A stretch of DNA of 64,000 nucleotides from Kamptonema formosum PCC 6407 (GTDB lineage: Bacteria; Cyanobacteriota; Cyanobacteriia; Cyanobacteriales; Microcoleaceae). This document shows positions 17,327-29,280 of this stretch, piece after piece. The stretch covers positions 614,692 to 678,691 of the forward strand of contig NZ_KB235898.1 of NCBI RefSeq assembly GCF_000332155.1, given 5' to 3'. The first letter of the stretch is position 1. Each line of letters opens with the position of its first letter. The translations under genes were made by a program, and so were the position numbers. The notes under the pieces are model-generated. The model did no database searches. It worked only from the letters and a program-made list of their open reading frames with translations, and had not been told where the DNA came from.

Positions 17327-17525
17327 AGAAGGAAGAAGGAAGAAGGAAGAGGGAAGAAGGAAGAAGGAAGAGGGAAGAAGGAAGAAGGAAGAGGGAAGAG
17401 GGAAGAAGGAAGAAGGAAGAGGGAAGAAGGAAGAGGGAAGAAGGAAGAAGGAAGAAGGAAGAAGGAAGAAGGAAGAGGGAAGAAGGAAGAAGAAGAAGGA
17501 AGAGGGAAGAAGGAAGAAGGAAGAG
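17327..17525. repeat. Long purine heptamer tract (GAAGAAG / GAAGAGG)
   Basis: About 200 bases of nearly pure purine on the plus strand, made of 7-mers AGAAGGA and AGAGGGA, with one three-base phase slip near 17490. It lies between the stops of the convergent lipoprotein and shell-protein genes. Open frames in it on both strands are low-complexity artefacts. Such polypurine tracts can form triplex (H-DNA) structures. Confidence 0.95.
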
Positions 17526-17532
17526 GACTCGC

Positions 17533-18939
17533 TTAGCGCCCGATTTCAACGTCTTCGAGAATGCCAAGTGCGTCAGGTACTAAGACGGCTGCGGAGTAGT
17601 AGGCAGTAATTAGGTAAGAAGCGATCGCCTGTTCGCTAATACCCATAAATCTCACCGACAAACTCGGTTGGTATTCATCCGGGATACCCGTTTGGTGTAG
17701 TCCGATTACACCCTGATCTTCTTCTCCAGTCCGCAATATCAGAATAGAACTGGTCTGGTTCTTAGTAATTGGAATCTTATTACAGGGAAGAATGGGTACA
17801 TTGCGCCAAGTAATTACCTTACTCCCATTCAGATCGATGCTTTCCGTTGAGATACCCAGACGGTTGCACTCCCGACTAAAAGCCGCAATGGTTTTAGGAT
17901 GAGCTAGGAAAAACTTCGATTTCCGACGACGGGTAATCAATTCATCTAGATCGTCAGGGGTAGGGGGGCCGCTGCGGGTGTAGATCCGCTGTTTCAGGTC
18001 AGCATTGTGTAGCAACCCAAATTCACGATTATTGATCAAGTCGTGTTCTTGCCGTTCCCGCAATGCTTCAATCGTCAGCCGCAGTTGTTGTTCCGTCTGA
18101 TTCATCGGTTCGTTATACAGATCGGAAACGCGAGTATTGATTCGCAATACAGTTTGAGCAATGCTTAACGGATATTCGCGGGGGGAGAGTTCGTAATCTA
18201 CAAAAGTCCCTGGTAACTGGGTTTCCCCAACATGACTCGCAGACAAGGCGATCGCAGCTTCCCCGTACTTATTCTGTGGTTGTTGGGCACTAATTCTCAC
18301 CTGTTCAACGTGAGTCTGCAACGCCTCTGACTGGTTGAGCACTTCCAGAAATGCCTGTTGCGGTAGCGCCAATACCGTGCATCGGGTGACAGCCTTGATG
18401 GTGAACTTCCAAGTGCTTTCCGGTTCCAACAACGCCCGATCGCCGAAATGGTCGCCATCTGCTAGCCTATCCAGCAGAGCTTCCTCGCCATACTTGCCAG
18501 CAACAGTTTTATTAACTTTGCCATGAGCGATCGAGAACAAGCGATCGGCTCTCTGACCTGACTCTACGATGATGTCACCAGGTGCAAACTCCTGTTGCAC
18601 AAACCTACTCGCTAAGGCGCTCAATACCTCAGTGTCGTTAAACCCTCGCAGCAATGGCAACTGACAAAGTTCTTGGGGAATTACTTCAACTACCGTTCCG
18701 GTGTTGGCGAAAGTTAGCCTGCCATCAGCCACCGTATAATTTAACCGACGGTTCAACCGATAAGTGCCACCCTTTGTCTGCACCCAAGGCAACATCTTCA
18801 ACAACCACCGAGGCGTAATTTCCTGCATTTGCGGTGCAGATTTGGTTGTTGTTGCCAAATTTCTGGCGGCGGCTGTTCCCAAACTCAGTTGGGGTTGCTG
18901 ACCTTCAACATCTAAACCGCGATCGTTAGAATACGTCAT
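17533..18939 (-). CDS. Family 2B encapsulin-type shell protein with cyclic-nucleotide-binding fold, copy 2
   Basis: 468 residues from ATG 18939, chosen because GGATGAGG lies just upstream and because the paralogue starts at the same residue (MTYSND); a start at 18960 would add seven residues. The N-arm ([20 protein letters not shown] ...) is followed by a cNMP-binding-fold insertion (about residues 95-215: [18 protein letters not shown] ... [16 protein letters not shown]) and a C-terminal HK97-like region ([20 protein letters not shown] ... [20 protein letters not shown]). These match family 2B encapsulin nanocompartment shell proteins, earlier described in cyanobacteria as cyclic-nucleotide-binding proteins beside 2-methylisoborneol and geosmin genes. 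It is the last gene of the geosmin synthase cluster and can be expected to co-assemble with its paralogue. Confidence 0.85.
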   Translation of the reverse strand: MTYSNDRGLDVEGQQPQLSLGTAAARNLATTTKSAPQMQEITPRWLLKMLPWVQTKGGTYRLNRRLNYTVADGRLTFANTGTVVEVIPQELCQLPLLRGFNDTEVLSALASRFVQQEFAPGDIIVESGQRADRLFSIAHGKVNKTVAGKYGEEALLDRLADGDHFGDRALLEPESTWKFTIKAVTRCTVLALPQQAFLEVLNQSEALQTHVEQVRISAQQPQNKYGEAAIALSASHVGETQLPGTFVDYELSPREYPLSIAQTVLRINTRVSDLYNEPMNQTEQQLRLTIEALRERQEHDLINNREFGLLHNADLKQRIYTRSGPPTPDDLDELITRRRKSKFFLAHPKTIAAFSRECNRLGISTESIDLNGSKVITWRNVPILPCNKIPITKNQTSSILILRTGEEDQGVIGLHQTGIPDEYQPSLSVRFMGISEQAIASYLITAYYSAAVLVPDALGILEDVEIGR

Positions 18940-19015
18940 TACCTCATCCTTTACTAACAAAAGTGCCTACTCAAAGAGTTAAGAGGTTAAGGCAATAACA
19001 CTTCGATCGATAAGT

Positions 19016-19043
19016 TAATTACGCTTAAAATCGAGCGTAATTA
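19016..19043. other. Perfect 10-bp hairpin between the two shell genes
   Basis: TAATTACGCT (19016-19025) pairs with AGCGTAATTA (19034-19043) over an 8-base loop. No U-run follows on either strand, so a simple intrinsic terminator is unlikely. It may act as an RNA processing or stability element that sets the ratio of the two shell proteins. Confidence 0.55.
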
Positions 19044-19086
19044 CTTATTGACAAAAGTCGTTTACCTTAACCTCTCTCAGGAATGT

Positions 19087-20496
19087 TTAGCGCCCGATTT
19101 CGACATCTTCGAGAATACCGAGTGCGTCTGGGACTAGCACGGCTGCGGAGTAGTAAGCAGTAATCAAGTAGGAGATGATCGCCTTTTCGCTGATGCCCAT
19201 AAAGCGGACAGACAAGCTAGGTTGGTATTCATCGGGAATACCAGTTTGATGTAAACCAATCACCCCTTGTTTTTCCAAACCAGTGCGGAGTAAGAGAATG
19301 GAACTGGTGCGGGTATTGCTGATGGGAATTTTATTGCAGGGGAATATCGGTACACCGCGCCAAGCCGTCACTTGAGCGCCGTTCATATCTATGCTGGTGG
19401 GATAGACACCCAAACGGTTACACTCGCGACCGAAGGCTGCGATCGTGCGGGGGTGAGCTAGGAAGAATGCTGGCTCTTTCCATACCGTTGCTAGCAATTC
19501 GTCTAGGTCGTCGGGGGTAGGTGTACCGCTACGGCTGTAGATGCGTTGTGTGAGGTCGGCGTTGTGCAGTAACCCAAATTCCCGGTTGTTGATCAACTCG
19601 TGTTCTTGACGTTCCCGTAATGCTTCGACTGTCAGCCGCAATTGTTGCTCGGTCTGATTCATCGGTTCGTTGTAGAGATCCGCTACGCGGGTGCTTACTC
19701 GCAACACCGTTTGAGCGATGCTCAACTCATATTCGCGAGGGGAAAGGTCGTAATCAACGAAGGTTCCTGCCAAGGGAGTCTCTTCACGATGACCCGTCGC
19801 TACCTCAATGGAGGCCTCACCTTGGGCAGTCTGTGGCTGTCTGAGGCGATCGCGGAACTTCTCAACATGAGTTCTCAATGGCTCAGACTGAGCGAGCGAC
19901 TGCTCAAATGCCTGCTGGGGTAGTGACAACACGATGGTGTTGGTAATAGCCTTGAGCGTGTATTGCCAGGTATCCTCCGACTCCACCACAGTTTCATCGC
20001 CGAAATGGTCGCCGTCGGCGAACACATCTAATACGATTTCCTCGCCATACTTACCAGTACCAATTTTATTTACCTTGCCATGAGCAATGAGGATCACGCG
20101 ATCGGCAGATTGACCCAGCTCAACGATCGTGTCGCCAGCGGCGTACTCTTCCTGTAAAAACTGGTTTGCCAAGACAGTCAACACATCAAGGTTGTCAAAC
20201 CCTCTCAGTAAGGGCAACTCAGTAAGTTCGTGGGGAATCACTCGCACCGTTGCGCCAGTGTTGGTAAAAGTCAATTTTCCATCACCGACGGTATAACTCA
20301 ACCGACGGTTAACGCGATATACACCACCCTTAGTCTGCACCCAAGGCAATAATTTCAACAACCACCGGGATGTAATTTCCTGCATCTGCGGTGCAGATTT
20401 GGTTGTTGTTGCCAAATTTCTGGCGGCGGCTGTCCCCAAACTTAATTGGGGTTGTTGACCTTCAACATTTGCACCAGGATCGTTAGAATATGTCAC
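19087..20496 (-). CDS. Family 2B encapsulin-type shell protein with cyclic-nucleotide-binding fold, copy 1
   Basis: 469 residues, paralogue of the product of 17533-18939 and nearly identical to it in the first 40 residues and the last 60. The order is N-arm, cNMP-binding-fold insertion (about 90-210, with [21 protein letters not shown] and [14 protein letters not shown]), then a HK97-like shell domain ([27 protein letters not shown] ... [13 protein letters not shown]). The phosphate-binding cassette has FGD rather than FGE and lacks the usual Arg. Known two-component family 2B shells mix two such proteins around terpene cyclase cargo. It lies 88 bases downstream of geosmin synthase in the same direction. 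Confidence 0.88.
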   Translation of the reverse strand: MTYSNDPGANVEGQQPQLSLGTAAARNLATTTKSAPQMQEITSRWLLKLLPWVQTKGGVYRVNRRLSYTVGDGKLTFTNTGATVRVIPHELTELPLLRGFDNLDVLTVLANQFLQEEYAAGDTIVELGQSADRVILIAHGKVNKIGTGKYGEEIVLDVFADGDHFGDETVVESEDTWQYTLKAITNTIVLSLPQQAFEQSLAQSEPLRTHVEKFRDRLRQPQTAQGEASIEVATGHREETPLAGTFVDYDLSPREYELSIAQTVLRVSTRVADLYNEPMNQTEQQLRLTVEALRERQEHELINNREFGLLHNADLTQRIYSRSGTPTPDDLDELLATVWKEPAFFLAHPRTIAAFGRECNRLGVYPTSIDMNGAQVTAWRGVPIFPCNKIPISNTRTSSILLLRTGLEKQGVIGLHQTGIPDEYQPSLSVRFMGISEKAIISYLITAYYSAAVLVPDALGILEDVEIGR

Positions 20497-20584
20497 AAAT
20501 TAATCCTCTATTTTCTAGTTACTAACAAAATTAAATCGGTTTTACTTAACCGATTGCAGACAAAAGAACCCACAACATAAAAAC

Positions 20585-22900
<2,316 letters not shown>

Positions 22901-23044
22901 CTATCGGGTCGTCGTTGCTGTTTTTGGGCTCAACCATAGTTAACTATAGTATTGTCAAAAATATGTTATCTGTTACATTTTTTAATGCTGGGGGAATGCT
23001 ATAGCAAATGTGGCTTAAATTAAGAACTAATTAAGAAGTAACTA

Positions 23045-23509
23045 ATGACAAAGAATCAAGTTGAAGTTGCGATCGCGATTTTGTACAGGGATGGCAAACT
23101 TCTGTCGCAGTTACGAGATGATATTCCCGGAATTGCTTACCCTGGATGCTGGGCTCTATTTGGCGGACATATTGAACCAGGAGAAACCCCGGAAATTGCT
23201 CTAAAACGGGAATTACAAGAGGAAATAGGTTATGATGTCCTTTCTGTTTACAAGTTTGGCTGCTACACAGATGTAACTGTTATCCGCCATGTTTTCTATG
23301 CACAACTTAGTGTAGATGTCAAGGATTTGGTGTTAAAAGAAGGGTGGGATATGGCATTGTTAACGCCTGACGAAATTAGGGTAGGTAGCCGTTATTCAGA
23401 AAACGCTGGGATGGTGCGATCGCTTGGGAAGCCTCACCAGCGTATCCTGTTAGATTTTATCGAAAAAAATCCACAACTTTTTAGCTTAGCACTTAAGCAC
23501 AAAGGTTAA
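23045..23509 (+). CDS. Nudix hydrolase
   Basis: 154 residues with a perfect Nudix box, GHIEPGETPEIALKRELQEEIGY, in which the REXXEE glutamates bind magnesium. The preceding PGCWALFGGH and N-terminal VEVAIAILYRDGKLLSQLRDD are as in small MutT-like hydrolases. The substrate (a nucleoside diphosphate derivative) cannot be assigned. It is transcribed away from geosmin synthase and its stop overlaps the end of the convergent TIR-WD40 gene by four bases. Confidence 0.9.
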   Translation: MTKNQVEVAIAILYRDGKLLSQLRDDIPGIAYPGCWALFGGHIEPGETPEIALKRELQEEIGYDVLSVYKFGCYTDVTVIRHVFYAQLSVDVKDLVLKEGWDMALLTPDEIRVGSRYSENAGMVRSLGKPHQRILLDFIEKNPQLFSLALKHKG

Positions 23510-26400
23510 TTTTTGGGGACTAATCCTAAAGCCTCTTGCTCTTTTGTCTTTTTAATACCATCACACAGAGTGCGATCGTGTTCCTCAATTTTGGGATTAG
23601 TCTTGAGATAGTCGCGTAGCGAATCGCAGCCGCGCACCAGTAGACTATTAATATCAGTTGAACGCTCCGCAACTTCCAGTTGTCGAAGACTTTCCAAAGT
23701 CCAGAGAATCACCGTTTTATCAGCAGAAGCCGATGCTAGTTTTTGACCATCCGGGCTAAAAGCTACTGCTAGCACCCAATCCCGATGCTCATCAAGAGTT
23801 GTCACCAGCTTACCATCTAAGTTCCAAATTCTAACAGTACCATCTTTACTGCCTGCGGCAATAAGTTGGTCAGAGTCCCCAAAAGCCACATCAAAAACCC
23901 AATCCTTACTTCCTTCAAGAGTTTTGTAAGGCGTAGTTTCAAACAATCCTTTAGCATTCAATTGCCACAATTTTACAAGTTTATCGCCAGCAGAGGTAGC
24001 CAACATATTGCGCTTTGAATTGAACATGAGAGCATTGATCCACTCGCTATGAGCCCGGAATTTTTGCAATAAATTACCTTCTATATCCCAAAGGTTAACG
24101 TTACCATCACTGCCCACAGTCACTAATTTTTTACTGTCCTTTGTGAAAGTCACGTCTGTAGCTTCAGGAAGATGGTCATCCATGCTTTTTAACATAGTTC
24201 CATCTTTCAGGCTCCACAATTTCACAGTACCATCTGCGCTCGCTGATGCCATAAGTTTCCCATCAGGAGAAATACTGATATTGTTAACAGTAGAAGTGTG
24301 TCCTACAAATTGCATGAAAGGGACAGCCAGAGGATTTTTTAAGGCCTCATTCAGATTCCAAAGCTGCACCGTATTATCATAGCTCGGCGTAGCGATCGTT
24401 TTACCGTCCGGGCTAAAGTTTACATTGGTAAGTCCCGCCCCATAGTTAAGATTTCTGAGCAAAGAACCCGTAGAACTCCAAAATTTTATAGTATCATCTA
24501 CGCCAACTGAAGCTATCAGTTTACCATTGGGGCTGAATCTCACACCTTTGATCCCAGATCGATGCCCTTGAAGAACTTCGACTAACGTACCTTGGATACT
24601 CCGAAGTTTAATAATACCGTCGGTGCTACCAGAAGCAATTGTGCTGCCATCGGGCGAGAATCTAATGCTTTTAATACCGCCATTACTGCCCTGGAAAGTT
24701 CTGATTAAAACGCCGCTAATGTTCCATAGTTTAATAGTTTTATCGTAACTAGATGAAGCTATAGTTTGACCGTCTGGAGAAAAACTTACGCTCCGCACCC
24801 AGTTTGTATGAGCCTGGAGAGTTATGTACGGTAAATAATGGGGAACTGTGGAGGAAGCATCTCCTATTAAATAAGATTCTTTAATTTCTTCCTGCCTAAT
24901 TTGAATCGGATTTTCGTTTTTCCAAAGCTTGATATTATTGTCAGCAGCAGCAGTAGCTATTGTCTGGCTATCTGGGGAAAAATTCACTTCCCAAACTCTA
25001 TCTCTATGACCAGAAAGAGTTTGTATAAGTTCACCTTCCAATGTCCAAAGTTTAACAGTTTTATCGCTGCTAGCTGTAGCAATTAATTGACCATCGGGAC
25101 TGAAAGTTACGCTATTGATATCACGAGTGTGGGCGGCTATAGTTTTAAGTAATTCGCCCTTTAAACTCCACATTAATAGGTATCCATTGGTAGTACCACT
25201 CACAATTATTTTGTCACCGGGACTGAAGGCAACACCGCGAACAGGTTCTTTGTGCTGAAGAGTAGCAACTAAAGTACCGTCTATTTTCCATAGTTTAACA
25301 GTCTTGTCAAAACTGGCAGAGGCTATTAATTGACCATCGTGCGAGAAATTCACGCTCCGCACGGCTTGTGCGTGGGGAAGTGTAGCAACTAAAGTGCCGT
25401 CACGCTTCCAGATTTTTATACTTCTGTCGTGACTTGCCGATGCAATCAGATTGCCATCGGGGGAAAAACTTAGGCTGTTAACTTCGGCAGTGTGTCCCTC
25501 AAAGCGGTTTTTTTCTTGTACTTTAAAAACCGCTTGACGTAGACCATCTCTAGTCAAATTCTGAAGCTTTTCTGAGGCATTTTTGGTCTTTTGTAATTGT
25601 TTAGCTGCTTTGATACTTGCAGTCATCGCATCTAGCTGATCCTCTGTCAGTAGCTTGGCTTGAGATAAGGAAGTAAGAGCTTGAATTTCCTGTTCTCTGG
25701 CAAAGTTTCGCTGGTGAATAGCTTCTTCACGCTGTCCTAGTGCTACTGCTGCTAATACGACACAGGCAACTAAGCCAACACCTACTGCTCCAATTGTTGC
25801 CCTTTGGCGCTTGATTTCGCCTTGACCGCTAGCGATTAAATACTGGGTATGTAGGGGTGTTGGTTTGGGTTCTTTATTCGTGCTTTCTTCAATCCAGCTT
25901 TCAGCTTCTCTTAAATCGCTTCCTCGCAATAAGAAACTTACATCTCGGTTTTTCTTGTCCCACTCAATTGCTCTGAGTTGCAGTCTAGTATGAGCTTTGA
26001 CATGGGTAAGATCGGTATCGATTGCTGCTATTAGAGTTTTAAAATGGGCATCAAAATCGCAGTCTTCAGGAAAGGGAATAAAATTGAGGGAACGTATGGC
26101 TGGATGTACAGTTGAAGAAGGAGTCTTTCGATACATTATCGGCAGCAACCGTTTATTATGCAGTACAGCGTGTTCTATCTCTTCTAAACAAGGTTTAGAG
26201 GTTACAGAATCGGGACTGATAATAAAAACAAAATTCTGCGATTCTTCAATGCCTATATACATTTCCTTTCGCCAATCTGCTGTTAGCGGAATATTTTTCT
26301 GGTCAAACCAGACCTCTCTTTGTTCTTGGCAAAAACTGTCGAAAAGTTTTTGGACAAACTCCAGATCCTTACGGGAGTAGGAAATAAATGCTTCTTTCAT
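23506..26400 (-). CDS. TIR domain - transmembrane - WD40 repeat protein
   Basis: 964 residues. Residues 1-125 form a TIR domain (MKEAFISYSRKDLEFVQKLF ... NFVFIISPDSVTSKPCLEEI, with a candidate NADase Glu at 73-74). A linker leads to one membrane helix at about 201-222 and a short coiled region. From about residue 295 on there are around fourteen WD40 repeats (units like FSPDGQLIASASFDKTVKLW), enough for two propellers. In bacteria TIR domains act as NAD hydrolases or scaffolds in immunity, and WD40 propellers may sense a partner. Location is probably membrane-bound with TIR and WD40 on opposite sides. The C39-like peptidase genes lie just upstream on the same strand. Confidence 0.88.
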   Translation of the reverse strand: MKEAFISYSRKDLEFVQKLFDSFCQEQREVWFDQKNIPLTADWRKEMYIGIEESQNFVFIISPDSVTSKPCLEEIEHAVLHNKRLLPIMYRKTPSSTVHPAIRSLNFIPFPEDCDFDAHFKTLIAAIDTDLTHVKAHTRLQLRAIEWDKKNRDVSFLLRGSDLREAESWIEESTNKEPKPTPLHTQYLIASGQGEIKRQRATIGAVGVGLVACVVLAAVALGQREEAIHQRNFAREQEIQALTSLSQAKLLTEDQLDAMTASIKAAKQLQKTKNASEKLQNLTRDGLRQAVFKVQEKNRFEGHTAEVNSLSFSPDGNLIASASHDRSIKIWKRDGTLVATLPHAQAVRSVNFSHDGQLIASASFDKTVKLWKIDGTLVATLQHKEPVRGVAFSPGDKIIVSGTTNGYLLMWSLKGELLKTIAAHTRDINSVTFSPDGQLIATASSDKTVKLWTLEGELIQTLSGHRDRVWEVNFSPDSQTIATAAADNNIKLWKNENPIQIRQEEIKESYLIGDASSTVPHYLPYITLQAHTNWVRSVSFSPDGQTIASSSYDKTIKLWNISGVLIRTFQGSNGGIKSIRFSPDGSTIASGSTDGIIKLRSIQGTLVEVLQGHRSGIKGVRFSPNGKLIASVGVDDTIKFWSSTGSLLRNLNYGAGLTNVNFSPDGKTIATPSYDNTVQLWNLNEALKNPLAVPFMQFVGHTSTVNNISISPDGKLMASASADGTVKLWSLKDGTMLKSMDDHLPEATDVTFTKDSKKLVTVGSDGNVNLWDIEGNLLQKFRAHSEWINALMFNSKRNMLATSAGDKLVKLWQLNAKGLFETTPYKTLEGSKDWVFDVAFGDSDQLIAAGSKDGTVRIWNLDGKLVTTLDEHRDWVLAVAFSPDGQKLASASADKTVILWTLESLRQLEVAERSTDINSLLVRGCDSLRDYLKTNPKIEEHDRTLCDGIKKTKEQEALGLVPKN

Positions 26401-26432
26401 TAAACAAAACCCTGAAACTACTAAAAACTAAT

Positions 26433-26475
26433 AGTTAACAGTTAACAGTTAACTGTTAACTGTTAACTGTTAACT
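26433..26475. repeat. Heptanucleotide array (GTTAACT)
   Basis: Six units of AGTTAAC/TGTTAAC between the C39-like peptidase gene, whose stop is two bases away, and the TIR-WD40 gene. It switches phase in the middle, giving a small inverted repeat. A shorter relative lies at about 27338-27368. Confidence 0.93.
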
Positions 26476-26476
26476 C

Positions 26477-27298
26477 TTACTTAGAAACATAGTGAATCCA
26501 TAAATCTCCATCAGAACCACAGACCTGTTTCATCATTCCGTAGGTGTAAGTTAATCCTTTACCACTAACACTTGTTTCGTATCCCCACTCATACCATTCG
26601 CCATAGGGATCGTTGACAATCCACCCTTTGTCGTTGTATCCAACAATTGTGATAATGTGTCCAGAACGAGTGAACCAACCATGAGCAATACAAGGATTTC
26701 CTGCTGCCAACCACTTTTTAACATCTCCCCATTTAGCATCAGGTTGAAAGTCATCTTTATAACCGTAAATTTCAATCAATTTAGCTAAGTCAGTGGGGGA
26801 ATGTCGCGATAGTCCATTGTCACTGCAATAGCGGTATAATTCATCTTCCAACTGTTCGCCACTGGGACTTAAACCTTGATGCCCAAAATACACTAGGCAC
26901 ATGGCAACGCTAGTGACGTTACAAGATCCGTGAGGGTTTTGTTCGTTGTTGAGTTGACTAAAGTAGGGAATGGGTAATTGAACGCTAGAGGGGTTTCCGG
27001 TTGTTTTTACAACTGTTGCTGTTGCTGTGACTGCAAGCGCACCGCCGTTAGCTACGGCGGTTCCCGTTGCTACGCTTATTTCACCGCCTGTTGTGGTCAT
27101 TACTGCGGTGGTTGTTGTTACAATTGCCCCAGTTGCTTGCTGTTCTTCAGGGCTTTTCCAGATTTTTACAAATTCGGCATCTTCTCTCAAAAGATGGGGG
27201 TGAGTTCTGTCTAATTCTGCTTGGAGAATCTTGAGAGCTTTCTCTTGATTTGGTTCGCCTTTGTAGTATTTAGCGATGTTAACTAAAGAAATAGTCAT
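26477..27298 (-). CDS. C39-like peptidase
   Basis: 273 residues. Residues 1-50 form a module MTISLVNIAKYYKGEPNQEK ... FVKIWKSPEEQ shared with the upstream gene. A low-complexity Ala/Thr/Val stretch (about 55-100) follows, and then a papain-like C39 domain: LPIPYFSQLNNEQNPHGSCN with the nucleophile Cys, SGHIITIVGYNDKGWIVNDP with catalytic His and Asp. Such domains cleave leader peptides or act as endopeptidases. There is no signal peptide or ABC domain. It lies upstream of the TIR-WD40 gene and downstream of its larger paralogue. Confidence 0.85.
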   Translation of the reverse strand: MTISLVNIAKYYKGEPNQEKALKILQAELDRTHPHLLREDAEFVKIWKSPEEQQATGAIVTTTTAVMTTTGGEISVATGTAVANGGALAVTATATVVKTTGNPSSVQLPIPYFSQLNNEQNPHGSCNVTSVAMCLVYFGHQGLSPSGEQLEDELYRYCSDNGLSRHSPTDLAKLIEIYGYKDDFQPDAKWGDVKKWLAAGNPCIAHGWFTRSGHIITIVGYNDKGWIVNDPYGEWYEWGYETSVSGKGLTYTYGMMKQVCGSDGDLWIHYVSK

Positions 27299-27392
27299 CT
27301 GAATGCACCTCTGATTGATAATTTTTGAGTGGTGAAGGTTAACTGTTAACTGTTAGCGGTTAACTGTTGGCGAGAATTTGGATAATTTGTAA

Positions 27393-28961
27393 TTAACAAA
27401 GACTGGCTTGTAGATGTTGGACTACTGGCCAAAAATGATCCCAACCATTGAGACCACCATTTACTAACTGCCGGACTCCTTTCCAGTCAGCTTCTTGGGC
27501 TGCTTTATCTACCTCGCGATCCCAAAAATATTCGATCAGAATTTTGGCGGCAATGTCAGGATCTAAAGCTAATTCTGGGTTTTCTTCTAATTTCACACCC
27601 AATTTTTTGCCGTAGGATTTATAATTCGCCCGACCGGTAATTTGGATGAAACCACGCCCGTGATAACGCACTCCATCACCAGATTGGGTATTACCCAAAT
27701 CATCGCGACCTTCATACATATCAGTGAAATAATCGTCGTCACCCCATTCGTTAATCGGCTGGAAACCTGCGGTTTCTACGCCGATGGTAGCGAGGGCAGC
27801 AATTAACGTAGCTTTGGTAAGGATGCCTTTGGCGTGGAGTCCTTTCATTACTCCCGGTAGATAGGTTTGAGCATCTTTAAGTGGGCAATTGAGAATAACG
27901 GAAGTGAGTGCTGGGGAAATCATCTCCAGTAAGGGGTCAAAGCCTGGTACTGTTGGCGCTTGAATCAGTTGTTTGGCAGCGGCGGGGGTGATTTGATCTT
28001 CGGGAGCTTTGAAGGCTTTGTTAAAGCGGGCGATCGCGGCTTTTGTTGCTTCTCCACATTTGCCATCGGCTTGGCCTACTGGTATTTTTAGCGATCGCAG
28101 TCGGATTTGAATTTGTTTAATTAAAGCTGCTTCTTTAGCTGCTTCTTCTATAGCAACTGGCTGACCACTCTTCAAAATGTCTTGTAGCGTCATTCCCGAT
28201 TTGGGCGTGGCTGGTTGACCTGGTTTGCTGGTGTTTTGCCCGATTTTGCCAGAAACATAGTGAATCCACAAATCGCCGTCTGTGCCGCAGACATCCTTCA
28301 TCATTTCATAAGAGTAGGTTAAGCCAGCACCGCTAACGCTGGTGTCGTAACCACTGCTATACCATTGTCCATAAGGATCGTTGACGATCCAGCCTTTCTC
28401 GTTGTAACCCCGAATTTGGATGATGTGTCCAGAACGGGTAAACCATCCATGTACTATGCAAGGTTTCCCAGACTCTAACCACTTTTTGACATCTCCCCAC
28501 TTTGCCGCTTCTTGAAAGTCGTCTTCATAGCCGTAGATGGTCATGAGTTTGTCTAAGTCCTGGGGGGAATGCCGGGAGAGACCGTTGTCGATACAGTAGC
28601 GGTATAATTCGTCTTCTAACTGTTCCCCTGTTTTCGGATTCATTAAAGGATGACCGAAGTAGGCCATGCACATTGCTACACAAGTGACGTTACAAGACCC
28701 GTAGGGATTGTTTTCGTTGTCAAGTTGGCTGAGGTAAGGAACGTTCAGTTTAACTGTACCGCCGCTTTTGGTGGTGGTGGCTGCGATCGCTTTTTGTTCT
28801 TGGCCCGGTAGAGGTGTCCTCCAGGCTTTGATGAAGTCTGAGTTCTCTTGTAGCAAGTCTGGCCGGACGGCTAGAATTTGCTCTTGCAGTCGCTCTAGTG
28901 CTTTAGTTTGGTGAGGTTTACCTTTATAGTATTTAGCAACATTGATTAATGAAATAGACAT
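27393..28961 (-). CDS. C39-like peptidase fused to peptidoglycan-binding and GH19 lysozyme-like domains
   Basis: 522 residues: an N-terminal module like that of the downstream paralogue (MSISLINVAKYYKGKPHQTK), a C39-like peptidase (about 70-245: PYLSQLDNENNPYGSCNVTC, SGHIIQIRGYNEKGWIVNDP), a peptidoglycan-binding helical unit (about 280-335: IKQIQIRLRSLKIPVGQADG), and a GH19-type lytic domain (about 345-520: TLIAALATIGVETAGFQPIN, YHGRGFIQITGRANYKSYG). The domain set resembles phage endolysins and cell-wall amidases, though no signal peptide is present. It may be exported by another route or act during lysis. Confidence 0.85.
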   Translation of the reverse strand: MSISLINVAKYYKGKPHQTKALERLQEQILAVRPDLLQENSDFIKAWRTPLPGQEQKAIAATTTKSGGTVKLNVPYLSQLDNENNPYGSCNVTCVAMCMAYFGHPLMNPKTGEQLEDELYRYCIDNGLSRHSPQDLDKLMTIYGYEDDFQEAAKWGDVKKWLESGKPCIVHGWFTRSGHIIQIRGYNEKGWIVNDPYGQWYSSGYDTSVSGAGLTYSYEMMKDVCGTDGDLWIHYVSGKIGQNTSKPGQPATPKSGMTLQDILKSGQPVAIEEAAKEAALIKQIQIRLRSLKIPVGQADGKCGEATKAAIARFNKAFKAPEDQITPAAAKQLIQAPTVPGFDPLLEMISPALTSVILNCPLKDAQTYLPGVMKGLHAKGILTKATLIAALATIGVETAGFQPINEWGDDDYFTDMYEGRDDLGNTQSGDGVRYHGRGFIQITGRANYKSYGKKLGVKLEENPELALDPDIAAKILIEYFWDREVDKAAQEADWKGVRQLVNGGLNGWDHFWPVVQHLQASLC

Positions 28962-29280
28962 TTGATTCGATCCCTATTGAATGGATTGATTTCTGTTTTC
29001 TGCTAGTTTGATGCTACAAATCGAGGCTGAGGAAGCTTAGTCTGGGAAAGCGATCCTGTGCCTTGAATTGGTGTTAATTTTCCGGGGCAAGAGCTACTTG
29101 GAAAATTTTATCTATCTTGCTTTGCCTATATTCCTCCTGATAGATATTTCTATTGCAGTTTTTATGCTACTCATTGTTAGATGGTTACGTCACTACCGCT
29201 AACTAGGACAGTAAAAAAATCTGCTTGCTTTTTGTTGGAGGATTTAAGTATTGGAACAGTAAACTCCTATATTTAGATGC
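28962..29280. other. Intergenic region without visible gene
   Basis: About 320 bases upstream of the C39-GH19 gene and downstream of the zinc-ribbon gene. No open frame with a ribosome site, no clear hairpin, tRNA or repeat was seen; it may hold the promoter of the peptidase genes. Confidence 0.5.

Noticed and set aside
17316-17609. Three open frames of 83-96 codons in both directions (GRRKKEE-type and LLPSSLF-type proteins)
   Set aside because: They are translations of the purine heptamer tract, with no ribosome site and only low-complexity sequence.
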